NCBI RefSeq assembly: GCF_902168175.1 | Contig: NZ_CABHOU010000095.1 | Coordinates: forward strand, 310,001 to 374,000 | Length of the DNA: 64,000 bases | Direction: 5' to 3' | Source: an uncultured Chitinophaga sp. | GTDB taxonomy: Bacteria > Bacteroidota > Bacteroidia > Chitinophagales > Chitinophagaceae | Shown here: piece by piece, positions 42,933-51,833 of the stretch | Layout of the letters: each line of letters opens with the position of its first letter | Position numbering within the stretch: position 1 is the stretch's first letter | Notes under the pieces: model-generated | What the model was told of the DNA's origin: nothing | Seen by the model: only the letters and a program-made list of their open reading frames with translations | Databases searched by the model: none | Made by a program: the position numbers and the translations under genes

Positions 42933-42985
42933 AGAACGTCTGTTATCCCAACCTTTTAAGGTCTGGACAACAGACGTTCTTCTTC
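42933..42985 (+). terminator. Hairpin terminator after SPFH gene
   Basis: AGAACGTCTGTT (42933-42944) and AACAGACGTTCT (42969-42980) are perfect 12-bp arms, with CTTTTAAG in the loop and TCTTCC following. Confidence 0.65.
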
Positions 42986-43038
42986 CTGGACATTTCAGGC
43001 ACACGGGGCTTGCTTACATCCTGTAACTTTGACTGATC

Positions 43039-43695
43039 ATGAGTACAAAATCCGTAAAATTCGAAGTCTCTCCTGAAATAGGCAGCGTTTCTGCCCGGTA
43101 CATCGCTGCTGAGAAGCCACAATGCATTTTTACCCTTGCACATGGCGCGGGCGCAAATATGGACCATGTGTTCATGGAAACACTGGCCGGCGGGCTCTCT
43201 AAAGTCGGTATGGCCACACTTCGCTTTAATTTCCCGTTTACAGAGAACAAAAAGGGTAGGCCCGATACGCCCGCCGTAGCACATGCTACAATTGAAGCAG
43301 CGATCGGAAAGGCGCATGAACTGAATCCTGACCTGCCGCTCTTCGTAGCAGGCAAATCATTCGGGGGGCGGATGTCTTCGCAGTATTTAGCAGCACATCC
43401 GGAGAGCGTAGCAAAGGGCCTTGTTTTTTATGGTTTTCCTCTTCATGCTTCGGGTAAGCCTTCTACTGAGCGTGCGGAACATCTGAAAGCATTAAAGATA
43501 CCGATGCTTTTTTTGCAGGGAAGTAAGGATACACTTGCTACCTGGGAGCTGATAGAAGAAGTGACGAAGCCGCTGAAGAAAGCTACACTTGTAAAGTTCG
43601 AAGGAGCGGACCATTCGTTTAAGGCAGGCAAGAAGGATGTGATGTCGTTGTTGGTGGAGGCAACCAGGAAGTGGGTGGAGAAGAAAATAAAATAG
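43039..43695 (+). CDS. Alpha/beta hydrolase, KANL3/Tex30-like
   Basis: 218 aa. LAHGAGANMDHVFMETLAGGL with the HGAG oxyanion-type motif, MATLRFNFPFTENKKGRPD, the nucleophile elbow GKSFGGRMSS (S107), FLQGSKDTLA (D164) and FEGADHSFK (H192) give a complete triad. It matches the small Tex30/KANL3-type hydrolase group, usually of unknown substrate. It is preceded by a hairpin terminator and thus starts its own transcript. Confidence 0.9.
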   Translation: MSTKSVKFEVSPEIGSVSARYIAAEKPQCIFTLAHGAGANMDHVFMETLAGGLSKVGMATLRFNFPFTENKKGRPDTPAVAHATIEAAIGKAHELNPDLPLFVAGKSFGGRMSSQYLAAHPESVAKGLVFYGFPLHASGKPSTERAEHLKALKIPMLFLQGSKDTLATWELIEEVTKPLKKATLVKFEGADHSFKAGKKDVMSLLVEATRKWVEKKIK

Positions 43696-43768
43696 ATACA
43701 TTTGATAAAAATATCCTCTATCCCGGGATATGCAACAGCCAGTGGCTGATGTAAACAATTACACCTAT

Positions 43769-44380
43769 ATGAGATCCATTATTTTAGTTTTCCTGGTATT
43801 ATTCGGATGGCAGGTAAAGGCACAGTCATCAAAAGATTCGGTAGTAGAAAAATCAGGCTACTTGGTATTTATAAACAAAGGCTGGGTGTTTAAACCTTGT
43901 GTGAACGATACGGCGGCTTTATGGAAAGCGGCAAAAGAGGCTTCATTCGTGCCCGGCACCAAGCAGGACTCCCGTTATAAACGTTTGCCCGCTACCGGAA
44001 TAGGCACACCACTGCCGGTTAGTGTCCTGGATAGGGCGAGTGGAACCACACGGCAGGATACGATCTTCTACTTTTACTGTACCACCTCTTTTCGTTTTGT
44101 TGGCGCATCGCAATACCGCAGCGATAGTAGTTGCCGGTACGAAGTGACATCGGCAAACAATGGTTTCTCCCTTGTATGTTGCAGTGTGCCTAATATTATA
44201 GTTAGTATAAAACCTAGAGAGGCTGAAGATAAAAAGGCCTATGTAAAGTATTTGATTGATGTCCGCGAACTATTGCCATCATGGACCGAACGTAATGCGG
44301 GTCAAAATGGACGGGTTAAGCAGGTGGCGGAGGCGGTAGGGAAAGGGGCATTGCAGGCGGTGTTGCCCGGAACGTTTTAA
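43769..44380 (+). CDS. Secreted hypothetical protein
   Basis: 203 aa from the ATG at 43769, where a signal peptide begins (MRSIILVFLVLFGWQVKAQ); the frame opens earlier at 43730 but the extra residues would spoil the signal. The mature part has four cysteines that could form disulphides (KPCVND, FYCTTS, SSCRYE, LVCCS). No family is recognised. Followed by two small hairpins (44383-44404, 44473-44509). Confidence 0.65.
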   Translation: MRSIILVFLVLFGWQVKAQSSKDSVVEKSGYLVFINKGWVFKPCVNDTAALWKAAKEASFVPGTKQDSRYKRLPATGIGTPLPVSVLDRASGTTRQDTIFYFYCTTSFRFVGASQYRSDSSCRYEVTSANNGFSLVCCSVPNIIVSIKPREAEDKKAYVKYLIDVRELLPSWTERNAGQNGRVKQVAEAVGKGALQAVLPGTF

Positions 44381-44472
44381 CAATAACATAGCGATGCTGT
44401 TATGCTCTAAAATGACCACCATTCGTCTGAGGCATAGACGCCGGTGTTTGATGTCGTTGTCCTTTAACAAAC

Positions 44473-44513
44473 GAATAAATAGGAACAACTGGCTACCGGC
44501 TATTTATTCTTTT
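44473..44513 (+). terminator. Hairpin before DUF2199 gene
   Basis: GAATAAATAG (44473-44482) and CTATTTATTC (44500-44509) are perfect arms followed by TTTT; AT-rich, so weak. A second small stem, ATAACA/TGTTAT, lies at 44383-44404. Confidence 0.5.
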
Positions 44514-44538
44514 AACAATTTTGTATATCATCGGCACC

Positions 44539-45129
44539 ATGAGTAAATTTTCGCTATACACTTGTTCAGCCTGCGGAAAGGAACATGCGGATTGGCCCGC
44601 ATTGGCTTTTTCCAGCCCATTCCATTATAACTGTCTGACGGAGGAGGATAAAAGATCACTTGCACAAATTGATACCGATTTCTGTGTGATCACTTACCCG
44701 GACCAAACGGACCGATTTATCCGTTGTGTATTAATAATGCCGGTTAACGATCACTGCGAAAGTTTGCATTATGGGCTCTGGGTGTCTTTGAGTGAGAAAA
44801 GCTTTGAGGATTACAAACGGAATTACGGGAACAGTGATCATGAAACTTCGTACTTCGGCTGGCTGAGTAATGGTTTGCCCGGTTGCGATTTTGTATCTGT
44901 TCCGATGACCGTTTATACACAAAAGAACGGTTCGCGGCCGTTAATTGTTCCGCATAAAGACTTCGCGCATCCGCTGGTAACGGACTATTACGGAGGAATT
45001 ACAAAAAAGGAAGCAGAACATAGGATCAGCATGATGTTGAATGAAGTTGACAAGTGCGAAACCGGGCGTTTAAAGAAAGTCTTGAGCACAGTTATGAAGT
45101 TCCTGAGGAGCCGTGCCACAGACAAATAG
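44539..45129 (+). CDS. DUF2199-domain protein
   Basis: 196 aa from ATG 44539 (MSKFSLYTCSACGKEH); a TTG at 44521 in the same frame is less likely. CSACGKEHADWPALAFSSP with its CxxC, DTDFCVITYPDQTDRFIRCVL, HYGLWVSLSEKSFEDY, YFGWLSNGLPG and the C-terminal YYGGITKKEAEHRISMML are the DUF2199 signature blocks. The function is unknown; such proteins are often found among toxin-immunity genes. Its last 38 bases overlap the converging gene at 45092. Confidence 0.85.
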   Translation: MSKFSLYTCSACGKEHADWPALAFSSPFHYNCLTEEDKRSLAQIDTDFCVITYPDQTDRFIRCVLIMPVNDHCESLHYGLWVSLSEKSFEDYKRNYGNSDHETSYFGWLSNGLPGCDFVSVPMTVYTQKNGSRPLIVPHKDFAHPLVTDYYGGITKKEAEHRISMMLNEVDKCETGRLKKVLSTVMKFLRSRATDK

Positions 45130-45697
45130 GTGGCAATACCATAACCTTATCATCCCGCCCGAAATCACTAAATCCATCCTCCGTCACTACAATCTCCCCC
45201 GATTCCAACCATCTCTTAACCTTTAGTAACTCGCTTTCGAGGCCCGGATAATCGTCCTCAATAAGCCTTCTTACATCATTGTCGGTAAGGCGATGTTCTT
45301 CTTGGCTATCACTGATGGGAACCGCATACCCATATGCAATATCCTTTAAAAAGTGATAGCCATGTATATGTAGCTTATATAGTTCAAGAAGGCTTGGGTA
45401 CTGACGAGCCGTTTGCCTCATCGCTTCATTCAAATAATAGATAATGTAGTATGTGTTATATTCGTTCAAATTGATGAGAGAGTATATCTTATTCTCAAAG
45501 TCAACCCGATGAGCCGTTTTATAATTAAAAGAAATTAATTCAAGGTACTCCTCGCTGTCCATATGCGCTTCAAGTTCGGGGTGTTCGTACAGCCATTGCT
45601 CAAACTCATGAACACTGATATCTCCTTTCAGTGCTTTAAAGAAAGGCTCTTTAAGATAGGTGGGTGCAGATTTCATAGTAGGAATAAATGTCGGCAA
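45092..45697 (-). CDS. Immunity-like hypothetical protein
   Basis: 201 aa (or 194 aa from the second ATG, MKSAPTYLKEPF). The N-terminal block (FFKALKGDISVHEFEQWLYE followed by LEAHMDSEEYLELISFNYK) is a pattern I recognise from small Bacteroidota proteins found in immunity-gene arrays, where a FEKW-x-Y motif precedes LELISFNF. The middle is helix-rich and the end is acidic. No enzymatic motif. The 3-prime end overlaps the DUF2199 gene by 38 bp, tail to tail. AT content is higher than in the flanking genes, hinting at transfer. Confidence 0.55.
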   Translation of the reverse strand: MPTFIPTMKSAPTYLKEPFFKALKGDISVHEFEQWLYEHPELEAHMDSEEYLELISFNYKTAHRVDFENKIYSLINLNEYNTYYIIYYLNEAMRQTARQYPSLLELYKLHIHGYHFLKDIAYGYAVPISDSQEEHRLTDNDVRRLIEDDYPGLESELLKVKRWLESGEIVVTEDGFSDFGRDDKVMVLPPICLWHGSSGTS

Positions 45698-45750
45698 TAT
45701 TGAGCGAATTCCATAACCCTGTGTGCTGGCATCTTCTTAAAAAATATTTT

Positions 45751-45786
45751 GCAATCAAATAATTGCGCGTATATTCGCAATCAAAT
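45751..45786. promoter_or_regulatory. Candidate ArsR operator
   Basis: GCAATCAAAT occurs at 45751-45760 and 45777-45786, and ATTGCG (45762-45767) is inverted as CGCAAT (45776-45781). This sits 18 bp before the ArsR-type start codon, a typical place for autorepression. Confidence 0.5.
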
Positions 45787-45803
45787 GGTAGCAAGTAGCT
45801 GAT

Positions 45804-46130
45804 ATGGAAACGAGAAGAGATATTTTTCAGGCGATTGCCGACCCGACGAGAAGGGCGATCATCATGCTCCTCGCTGTAGGTGCCATGACGCCCAACGCCA
45901 TTGCCGGCCACTTCAACAGCAGCCGGCAGGCGGTGTCAAAGCATCTGCAGATTCTGACGGAGTGTGAACTGCTGCGGCAGGAGCAGCAGGGTCGGGAGAT
46001 CTTTTATCATCTGAACGCTGATAAGATGAAGGAGATCGAAAAGTGGCTGGAACAGTTTAAGCAACTGATGCAGCAACGGTTCGGGCAACTCGATGAGGTA
46101 TTAAAACAGCTTAAAAGCAATAAAAAATGA
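45804..46130 (+). CDS. ArsR-family transcriptional regulator
   Basis: 108 aa winged-helix repressor. FQAIADPTRRAIIMLLAVGAM, then the recognition helix FNSSRQAVSKHLQIL and the wing RQEQQGREIFYHLNADKM, followed by a helical tail. No CxC metal-binding motif, so it belongs to the non-metal group that is usually paired with an SRPBCC (AHSA1) protein. It is joined to such a gene by a 4-bp overlap. Confidence 0.93.
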   Translation: METRRDIFQAIADPTRRAIIMLLAVGAMTPNAIAGHFNSSRQAVSKHLQILTECELLRQEQQGREIFYHLNADKMKEIEKWLEQFKQLMQQRFGQLDEVLKQLKSNKK

Positions 46131-47089
46131 ATAAAGCAGTGCTCTTCAACTTCCTTGTAGATAAGGAAAACAGGAAAATTAAGGTAGAAAGGTCCTTTGA
46201 CGCTCCGGTTGAATTGGTGTGGGCGGCCTGGACAGAGGCCGACATTCTTGACCAATGGTGGGCGCCAAAACCCTGGAAGGCAAGAACGAAAAGTATGGAC
46301 TTCAGGGAAGGCGGATCGTGGCTCTATGCAATGGTCGGACCCAATAACGAAGAGCATTGGGCTAAACAGGAATACCTGTCTATCCAGCCGAAAAACTCAT
46401 TTACCTGCTGGGATGCATTTTGCGATGCAGAAGGAAATATAAACACGGCAATGCCCCGGAATAAATGGCGGAACGATTTTGTTGATAAGGGCCATCAGAC
46501 GCTGGTAAATATCGATCTTAGCTTTGACTCGCTGGAAGACCTGGAGAACCTAGTAAAAATGGGCTTCAAAGAAGGTTTCACCATGGGCCTCGAAAACCTC
46601 GATCAGTATATCAGCTCGCAGTTTTATCTCAGGAAACAAAACAAACCGGATAATAAGGCGCGCATCGCTACCTATGTGAATTTTCCCGGCAATACAGAAG
46701 AAGCATTTTTCTTCTATAAAAGCGTATTCAAAACTGAATTTATAAATGGTATCAACCGTTTCGGCGAATTGCCTGCCGATCCCAATCAGCCACCGTTAGC
46801 CGATCATGTTAAAAAGATGGTACTGCATGTGGAGTTGCCACTATTGGGCGGGCACGTACTAATGGGAACCGACGCGCCTAAAGAAATGGGCTTCACGCTC
46901 ACGCAGGGCAACAATATGCACATCCAGATAGAACCATCATCAAAGGAAGAAGCGGATCGCATATTCAGTGAACTGTCTGCAGGAGGCCATGTGCAAATGC
47001 CCATCCAGGATATGTTCTGGGGGGCTTACTTCGGTAGCTTTACGGATAAGTTCGGCATTAACTGGATGATTAATTATCAAGCTAAATAA
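46127..47089 (+). CDS. Fused SRPBCC (AHSA1) and VOC (PhnB-like) protein
   Basis: 320 aa with two domains. Residues ~15-165 are an AHSA1-type START domain (KVERSFDAPVELVWAAWTEA, LDQWWAPKPW, GFKEGFTMGLENLDQYI). Residues ~178-320 are a PhnB-like vicinal-oxygen-chelate domain (ATYVNFPGNTEEAFFFYKSVF, LLGGHVLMGTDAP, NMHIQIEPSSKEEADRIF, WGAYFGSFTDKFGINWMINY). The two are normally separate proteins in such operons, so this is a natural fusion. SRPBCC domains bind hydrophobic ligands; the VOC half is probably non-catalytic. It is translationally coupled to arsR. Confidence 0.9.
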   Translation: MNKAVLFNFLVDKENRKIKVERSFDAPVELVWAAWTEADILDQWWAPKPWKARTKSMDFREGGSWLYAMVGPNNEEHWAKQEYLSIQPKNSFTCWDAFCDAEGNINTAMPRNKWRNDFVDKGHQTLVNIDLSFDSLEDLENLVKMGFKEGFTMGLENLDQYISSQFYLRKQNKPDNKARIATYVNFPGNTEEAFFFYKSVFKTEFINGINRFGELPADPNQPPLADHVKKMVLHVELPLLGGHVLMGTDAPKEMGFTLTQGNNMHIQIEPSSKEEADRIFSELSAGGHVQMPIQDMFWGAYFGSFTDKFGINWMINYQAK

Positions 47090-47100
47090 TAACCTTAAAC

Positions 47101-47127
47101 AGAGGCCTGTAGTAATTACAGGCCTCT
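47101..47127 (+). terminator. Hairpin after SRPBCC-VOC gene
   Basis: AGAGGCCTGTA and TACAGGCCTCT pair over 11 bp around GTAAT. No T-run follows directly. Confidence 0.65.
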
Positions 47128-47162
47128 GTCAATAACCGGATTTCCCCACAGTATCCTAAACA

Positions 47163-47192
47163 AAAAAAGCCGGCAGTACTACCGCCGGCTTT
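47163..47192 (-). terminator. Rho-independent terminator of the RND efflux operon
   Basis: On the minus strand GAAAGCCGGCGG and CCGGCTTTTTTT flank the loop; it lies 19 bp downstream of the outer-membrane factor's stop. Confidence 0.8.
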
Positions 47193-47210
47193 CAAACACT
47201 GAAATTTATA

Positions 47211-48644
47211 CTACTTCCAACCGCCTCCTAATCCTTTATACACATTCACTACTGCATTTAACTGCTGCTGTTTTGTTTCTATCAACTCCAGCTTTGCTTC
47301 CAGAGCATCACGCTGTGTCATCAGTACTTCTAAATAATCGGCTCTTGCGTTCTTGAAAAGGTCGTTGGAAATATCGATCGACTTTGTAAGCGCATCTACC
47401 TGTTTCGATTTTAAATCGTAACTCTTTTCGAGGTTGCTGATGTTGGATAACTGATTCGATACTTCTAGATAAGCGTTCAGGATGGTACGTTCGTAATTGT
47501 ACATGGCCTGTAATTGTCTTGCGTTGGCATTGGAGAACTCGGCCTTGATGGCGTTCCTGTTGATCAATGGTCCTGCAAGATCGCCGGCCAGTGAATAAAG
47601 CAGCGACTGGGGCAGCTTTACCAGGTACGATGGATTAAAAGCCTGCAGGCCAAATGCTGCAGATATGCCCAGCGATGGATAAAACTCCGCACGCGCCACT
47701 TTCACGTCCAGCTTGGCAGCGGCCAGTTCCAGTTCGGCCTGCCGTATATCCGGACGGTTAGCCAGTAATTGCGAAGGAATACCGGAGCTGATAGCTGTGG
47801 GCGGTACATCCGTAAACGTGCCTTTATCTCTCACGATCTCCTGCGGGTAACGTCCCAGCAGGAAGTTGATCCTGTTCTCCGTTTCTTTTATCTGCTGTTG
47901 AATGCCGAATTCAAGGCTCTGTGATTTTAATACTTCAGCCTGAAACTTCTGCACCGCCAGCTCTGTCGCCCGGGCAGCTTCCTTCTGTATCTTCACTACC
48001 TCAAGACCGTTCTTCTGTATCTCGATATTCTGCTTTACAATTTCAAGCTGGTTGTCGAGCGCGCGCAGTTCGTAGTACGAGCTGGCTACCTCCCCGATCA
48101 GGTTGGTGAGTACAAAGTTCCTGCCTTCAATGGTAGATAAGTACCTCGTTACAGCAGCCTTCTTCGCATTGCGCAGTTTCTTCCAGATGTCTACTTCCCA
48201 ATTGGCATAAGCAGCCACGGTGTAATCCATCAGCGGATCGGGCATCTCTTTACCAGGTTTAATTTCTGTAGAGGCATCGCCTGCACCCTGACTGGTATAT
48301 CTTCCTACTTTCTCTACGCCTATGCCACCTCTTACGCCAACGGAGGGCAGTATAGCACCTTGCCTCAAACGGATGTCGTTTTTCGCAATTTCTATTTCCT
48401 GCAGGGTGATAGATAACTCCTGGTTGTTTTGCAGGGCGGTGTCTATCAGGCTGATGAGGTTTTTATCTGTAAAAAAACTGCGCCACTGTATTTCGGCTGT
48501 ATTGGTAGTATCGCTGCTGTTGGTGTAAGCGGGTGGCACCGACCGGTTTTCGGAGGGCGACACGATGGCTGGCACTTTACAGCTGGCGGCTGCCAGGCAA
48601 ATGCCCAGCAGACCTACGCGCGTATATGATGTTAGTTTAAACAT
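47211..48644 (-). CDS. RND efflux outer-membrane lipoprotein (OprM/TolC type)
   Basis: 477 aa, the usual length. A lipobox (AAASC) gives Cys22. Two long OEP repeats are seen, each with a long helical pair (LIDTALQNNQELSITLQEIE, LATSPY-type loops replaced here by IVSPS... and SQLLANRPDIRQAELELAAA). RPDIRQAE is the NodT/OprM signature. It forms the trimeric exit duct for the inner-membrane pump encoded upstream. The start codon shares a base with the pump gene's stop, so the genes are coupled. Confidence 0.94.
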   Translation of the reverse strand: MFKLTSYTRVGLLGICLAAASCKVPAIVSPSENRSVPPAYTNSSDTTNTAEIQWRSFFTDKNLISLIDTALQNNQELSITLQEIEIAKNDIRLRQGAILPSVGVRGGIGVEKVGRYTSQGAGDASTEIKPGKEMPDPLMDYTVAAYANWEVDIWKKLRNAKKAAVTRYLSTIEGRNFVLTNLIGEVASSYYELRALDNQLEIVKQNIEIQKNGLEVVKIQKEAARATELAVQKFQAEVLKSQSLEFGIQQQIKETENRINFLLGRYPQEIVRDKGTFTDVPPTAISSGIPSQLLANRPDIRQAELELAAAKLDVKVARAEFYPSLGISAAFGLQAFNPSYLVKLPQSLLYSLAGDLAGPLINRNAIKAEFSNANARQLQAMYNYERTILNAYLEVSNQLSNISNLEKSYDLKSKQVDALTKSIDISNDLFKNARADYLEVLMTQRDALEAKLELIETKQQQLNAVVNVYKGLGGGWK

Positions 48645-51600
48645 TATGCTTCAATTTCTTCTGTTAAAGGTTGCTCTACTTCGATCTTCGTGAGCCGGTG
48701 CCGTTCGGCTATGCGCCCGAATATGTAGTACAGGCCGGGGATAATGAGTACACCGAATATGGTACCGAACAACATACCGCCCGCAGCCGCCGTGCCGATA
48801 GTGCGGTTACCCAGCGCACCCGGGCCCGTGGCAAACACCAGCGGTATCAAACCGGCAATGAATGCGAAGGAGGTCATCAGGATAGGACGGAAACGAACTT
48901 TGGAGCCTTCCATGGCGGCTTCGAATACGGAGGCGCCTTCGCGATGCTTTTGTACGGCAAACTCCACGATCAGTACCGCGTTTTTGCCCAGCAAACCGAT
49001 GAGCATTACCATGGCTACCTGCGCATAAATATTGTTTTCCAGTCCCATTACTTTCAGTAACACGAACGCACCGAAAATACCAGTAGGCAGTGATAAAATA
49101 ACGGCCAATGGCAGGATGAAACTTTCATATTGCGCGGCCAGGATCAGGTACACAAAACCCAAACAGATCAGGAAGATGTAAATGGCCTGATTACCCTGTG
49201 CCACTTCATCTTTTGAAATACCGGCCCAGTCGATGCCAAAACCTCTTGGCAGTTTCTTAGCCGCTATCTCATTAATGATACGTATCGCTTCGCCGGAGCT
49301 GTAGCCTGGTGCGGCGGAACCGCTGATCTCTGAAGCGTTGTACATATTGTAACGCGTGATTTCGGAGAGGCCGTATACTTTGTCCATCTTCATAAAGGTG
49401 GAAAAGGGTACCATTTCGTCCTTGTTGTTCTTTACGTACAATTTGAGGATGTCTTCCGGCTCAGCCCTGTATTGCGCAGCCGCTTGTACGATTACCTTGT
49501 ACTGCCGGTCGAATTTGATGAAGCTGATCTCGTAGTTACTACCCAGTAATGTGGAAAGGGTGTTCATTGCGTTCTCAATGCTCACACCTTTCTGTTGAGC
49601 AATGTCATTGTCAACACGCAACATGTATTGCGGGAAGCTGGCGCTGTAGAAGCTGAAGATAGATGTCAGCTCTTTACGTTTACGCAGTTCGGCTACAAAG
49701 TCATTGCTCACCTGTTCCATTTTCTTATAATCGCCCGAACCGGCTTTGTCGAGCAGGCGCAGTTCGAAGCCACCGGCTGCTCCGTAACCCGGTACGGCCG
49801 GGGGGAGGAAGTATTCGATGGTAGCGCCGGATATATCTTTCGCTTTCTCTTCCAGTTCATCCATGATCTGCTGCACGGAATGTTTCCTGTCGCTCCAGTT
49901 TTTCAGGTTGATAAGACAGGTGCCGGAGTTCGCACCGGTACCTTCGGTCAAAATCTCGTAACCAGCCAATGCTGATACAGATTGAATACCGTCAATACCT
50001 TCTGCGATCTTCTGCAGTCTTTCTGCGATCTCGTTAGTACGTTCCAGCGATGAACCCGGAGGGGTTTGGATGATCGCGTAGAACATGCCCTGGTCTTCGT
50101 TCGGGATAAAGCCTGATGGCACTTTGCCATGCAGTGCCCAGGTGCCTAAACAGAACAATCCAAGCACCAGGAACGTCACCAAACGCCTGTTCACAATACG
50201 GCTAAGCAAACCTTCGTATTTGCGCGCACCACGATTGAATAGCCTGTTAAACCCATCAAGAAATCTAACCACCGGTGTCTTCTTTTTCTTCTTGCCATGA
50301 TTATTCTTCAGTATCATGGCACATAGTGCAGGTGTGAGGGTCAGTGCAACAACGCCTGATAGGATGATTGCCGTAGCCATGGTGATGGAAAACTGGCGGT
50401 AGAATAAACCTACAGGACCCGACATGAATGCTACCGGTACAAACACCGCAGCCATCAGGAAAGTAATAGCGATAATAGCGCCGCTGATCTCGCGCATGGC
50501 GTGTTGCGTGGCCTTCAAGGGCGAGAGGTGTTCTTCTTCCATCTTGGCGTGTACCGCTTCAATTACCACGATGGCGTCATCCACCACTACACCGATCGCC
50601 AGTACCAGTGCGAACAGGGTGATCAGGTTAAGGGAGATGCCAAAGTATTGCATGAAGAAGAAAGTGCCTACCAGCGATACGGGTACTGCTATGGCCGGAA
50701 TAACGGTCGATCGCCAGTCGCCGAGAAACAGGAATACTACCAGACCTACAAGAACAAATGCCTCTACGAGCGTGTGAATTACTTTTTCTATAGAGGCGTC
50801 CAGGAACTTGGATACGTCGTAACTGATCTCATAGTGCATGCCTTTCGGGAAAGATTCCGCCTGGATCTCTTTCATGCGTTTCTTCACGTTCTCGATTACC
50901 TGGCTGGCGTTGCTGCCGTACGATTGTTTCAGTACGATGGCTGCCGACGGGTGATTGTTCAGGTTGGAGTAGATGTCGTACATCGAACTGCCAAACTCAA
51001 TGTCGGCCACGTCCTTCAGGCGCAGGATCTCGCCATCCGGGCTGGAGCGCAGGATCACATTTTCATATCCTTCCTTTGTGGTGAAGCGGCCGGTGTATTT
51101 GAGTACATACTCGAATGCCTGCGACCGTTTACCGGAGCTTTCGCCCGTTTTACCAGGCGATGCTTCCAGGCTCTGGGAACTCAGGGCTTCCATCACTTCA
51201 TCGGTCGAGATCTTATAAGCCAGCATACGGTCGGGTTTCAGCCATATCCTCATCGCATATTCGCGCGTACCGAGAATGTCTGCATAACCCACACCGTCTA
51301 CCCTCTTCAGTTCCGGAAGGATGTTGATATCCGCAAAGTTGAACAGGAACTTCATGTCGGCATGCGGATCGTCGCTGTACAGGTTGAGGTACATCAACAT
51401 GTTTGATTCCTCGCGGCTTACTTTAACACCCTCGCGTACTACGAGCGGGGGGAGTTTGTTTACGACCGATGCTACCCTGTTCTGTACGTTCAGTGCTGCC
51501 TGGTTTGGATCGGTACCGAGATTGAACACCACCTGTATGGTAGCCTCACCGTCGTTACCCGCGTCAGACTGCATGTACTTCATGCCGGGTACGCCGTTCA

Positions 51601-51805
51601 GGGCTCTTTCCAGCGGAATAAGTACCGACTTTACCATCAGCTCGTTGTTGGAGCCGGGGTAGTCGGCCGTCACGTTTACTTTTGGTGGAGAAATAGAGGG
51701 GAACTGTGTTACAGGCAATTGGGTAATGGCCAACACCCCCAGGAATACGATGATCAGCGAGATAACGATCGATAATACCGGCCGCTGTATAAATTTATTG
51801 AACAT
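48644..51805 (-). CDS. RND multidrug efflux pump, HAE1 family (AcrB-like)
   Basis: 1053 aa, full length. FNKFIQRPVLSIVISLIIVFLGVLAI at the start, TVTADYPG-type periplasmic motif (here NVTADYPGSNNE), the second helix block with LVVFLFLGDWRSTVIPAIAVPVSLV, the proton-relay helix AIGVVVDDAIVVIEAV with its DD pair, and FVYLILAAQYESFILPL near residue 895. The Lys in the TM10 region is present (GLLGKNAVLIVEFA). It pumps amphiphilic drugs, detergents or similar compounds through the outer-membrane channel. Substrate range cannot be read from the sequence. Confidence 0.97.
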   Translation of the reverse strand: MFNKFIQRPVLSIVISLIIVFLGVLAITQLPVTQFPSISPPKVNVTADYPGSNNELMVKSVLIPLERALNGVPGMKYMQSDAGNDGEATIQVVFNLGTDPNQAALNVQNRVASVVNKLPPLVVREGVKVSREESNMLMYLNLYSDDPHADMKFLFNFADINILPELKRVDGVGYADILGTREYAMRIWLKPDRMLAYKISTDEVMEALSSQSLEASPGKTGESSGKRSQAFEYVLKYTGRFTTKEGYENVILRSSPDGEILRLKDVADIEFGSSMYDIYSNLNNHPSAAIVLKQSYGSNASQVIENVKKRMKEIQAESFPKGMHYEISYDVSKFLDASIEKVIHTLVEAFVLVGLVVFLFLGDWRSTVIPAIAVPVSLVGTFFFMQYFGISLNLITLFALVLAIGVVVDDAIVVIEAVHAKMEEEHLSPLKATQHAMREISGAIIAITFLMAAVFVPVAFMSGPVGLFYRQFSITMATAIILSGVVALTLTPALCAMILKNNHGKKKKKTPVVRFLDGFNRLFNRGARKYEGLLSRIVNRRLVTFLVLGLFCLGTWALHGKVPSGFIPNEDQGMFYAIIQTPPGSSLERTNEIAERLQKIAEGIDGIQSVSALAGYEILTEGTGANSGTCLINLKNWSDRKHSVQQIMDELEEKAKDISGATIEYFLPPAVPGYGAAGGFELRLLDKAGSGDYKKMEQVSNDFVAELRKRKELTSIFSFYSASFPQYMLRVDNDIAQQKGVSIENAMNTLSTLLGSNYEISFIKFDRQYKVIVQAAAQYRAEPEDILKLYVKNNKDEMVPFSTFMKMDKVYGLSEITRYNMYNASEISGSAAPGYSSGEAIRIINEIAAKKLPRGFGIDWAGISKDEVAQGNQAIYIFLICLGFVYLILAAQYESFILPLAVILSLPTGIFGAFVLLKVMGLENNIYAQVAMVMLIGLLGKNAVLIVEFAVQKHREGASVFEAAMEGSKVRFRPILMTSFAFIAGLIPLVFATGPGALGNRTIGTAAAGGMLFGTIFGVLIIPGLYYIFGRIAERHRLTKIEVEQPLTEEIEA

Positions 51806-51833
51806 TGGATCTTCACTTATTAAGATTGAGCTA

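Noticed and set aside
41221..43038. Integrated element at the tRNA-Arg gene with att sites
   Set aside because: I looked for a second copy of the tRNA 3-prime end downstream and saw none; there is no integrase gene. Only the composition hint remains.
50501..51406. 301-codon plus-strand frame antisense to the RND pump
   Set aside because: Its composition follows the complement of the acrB-like gene and it shows no domain. Long shadows are common opposite large genes with this codon use.
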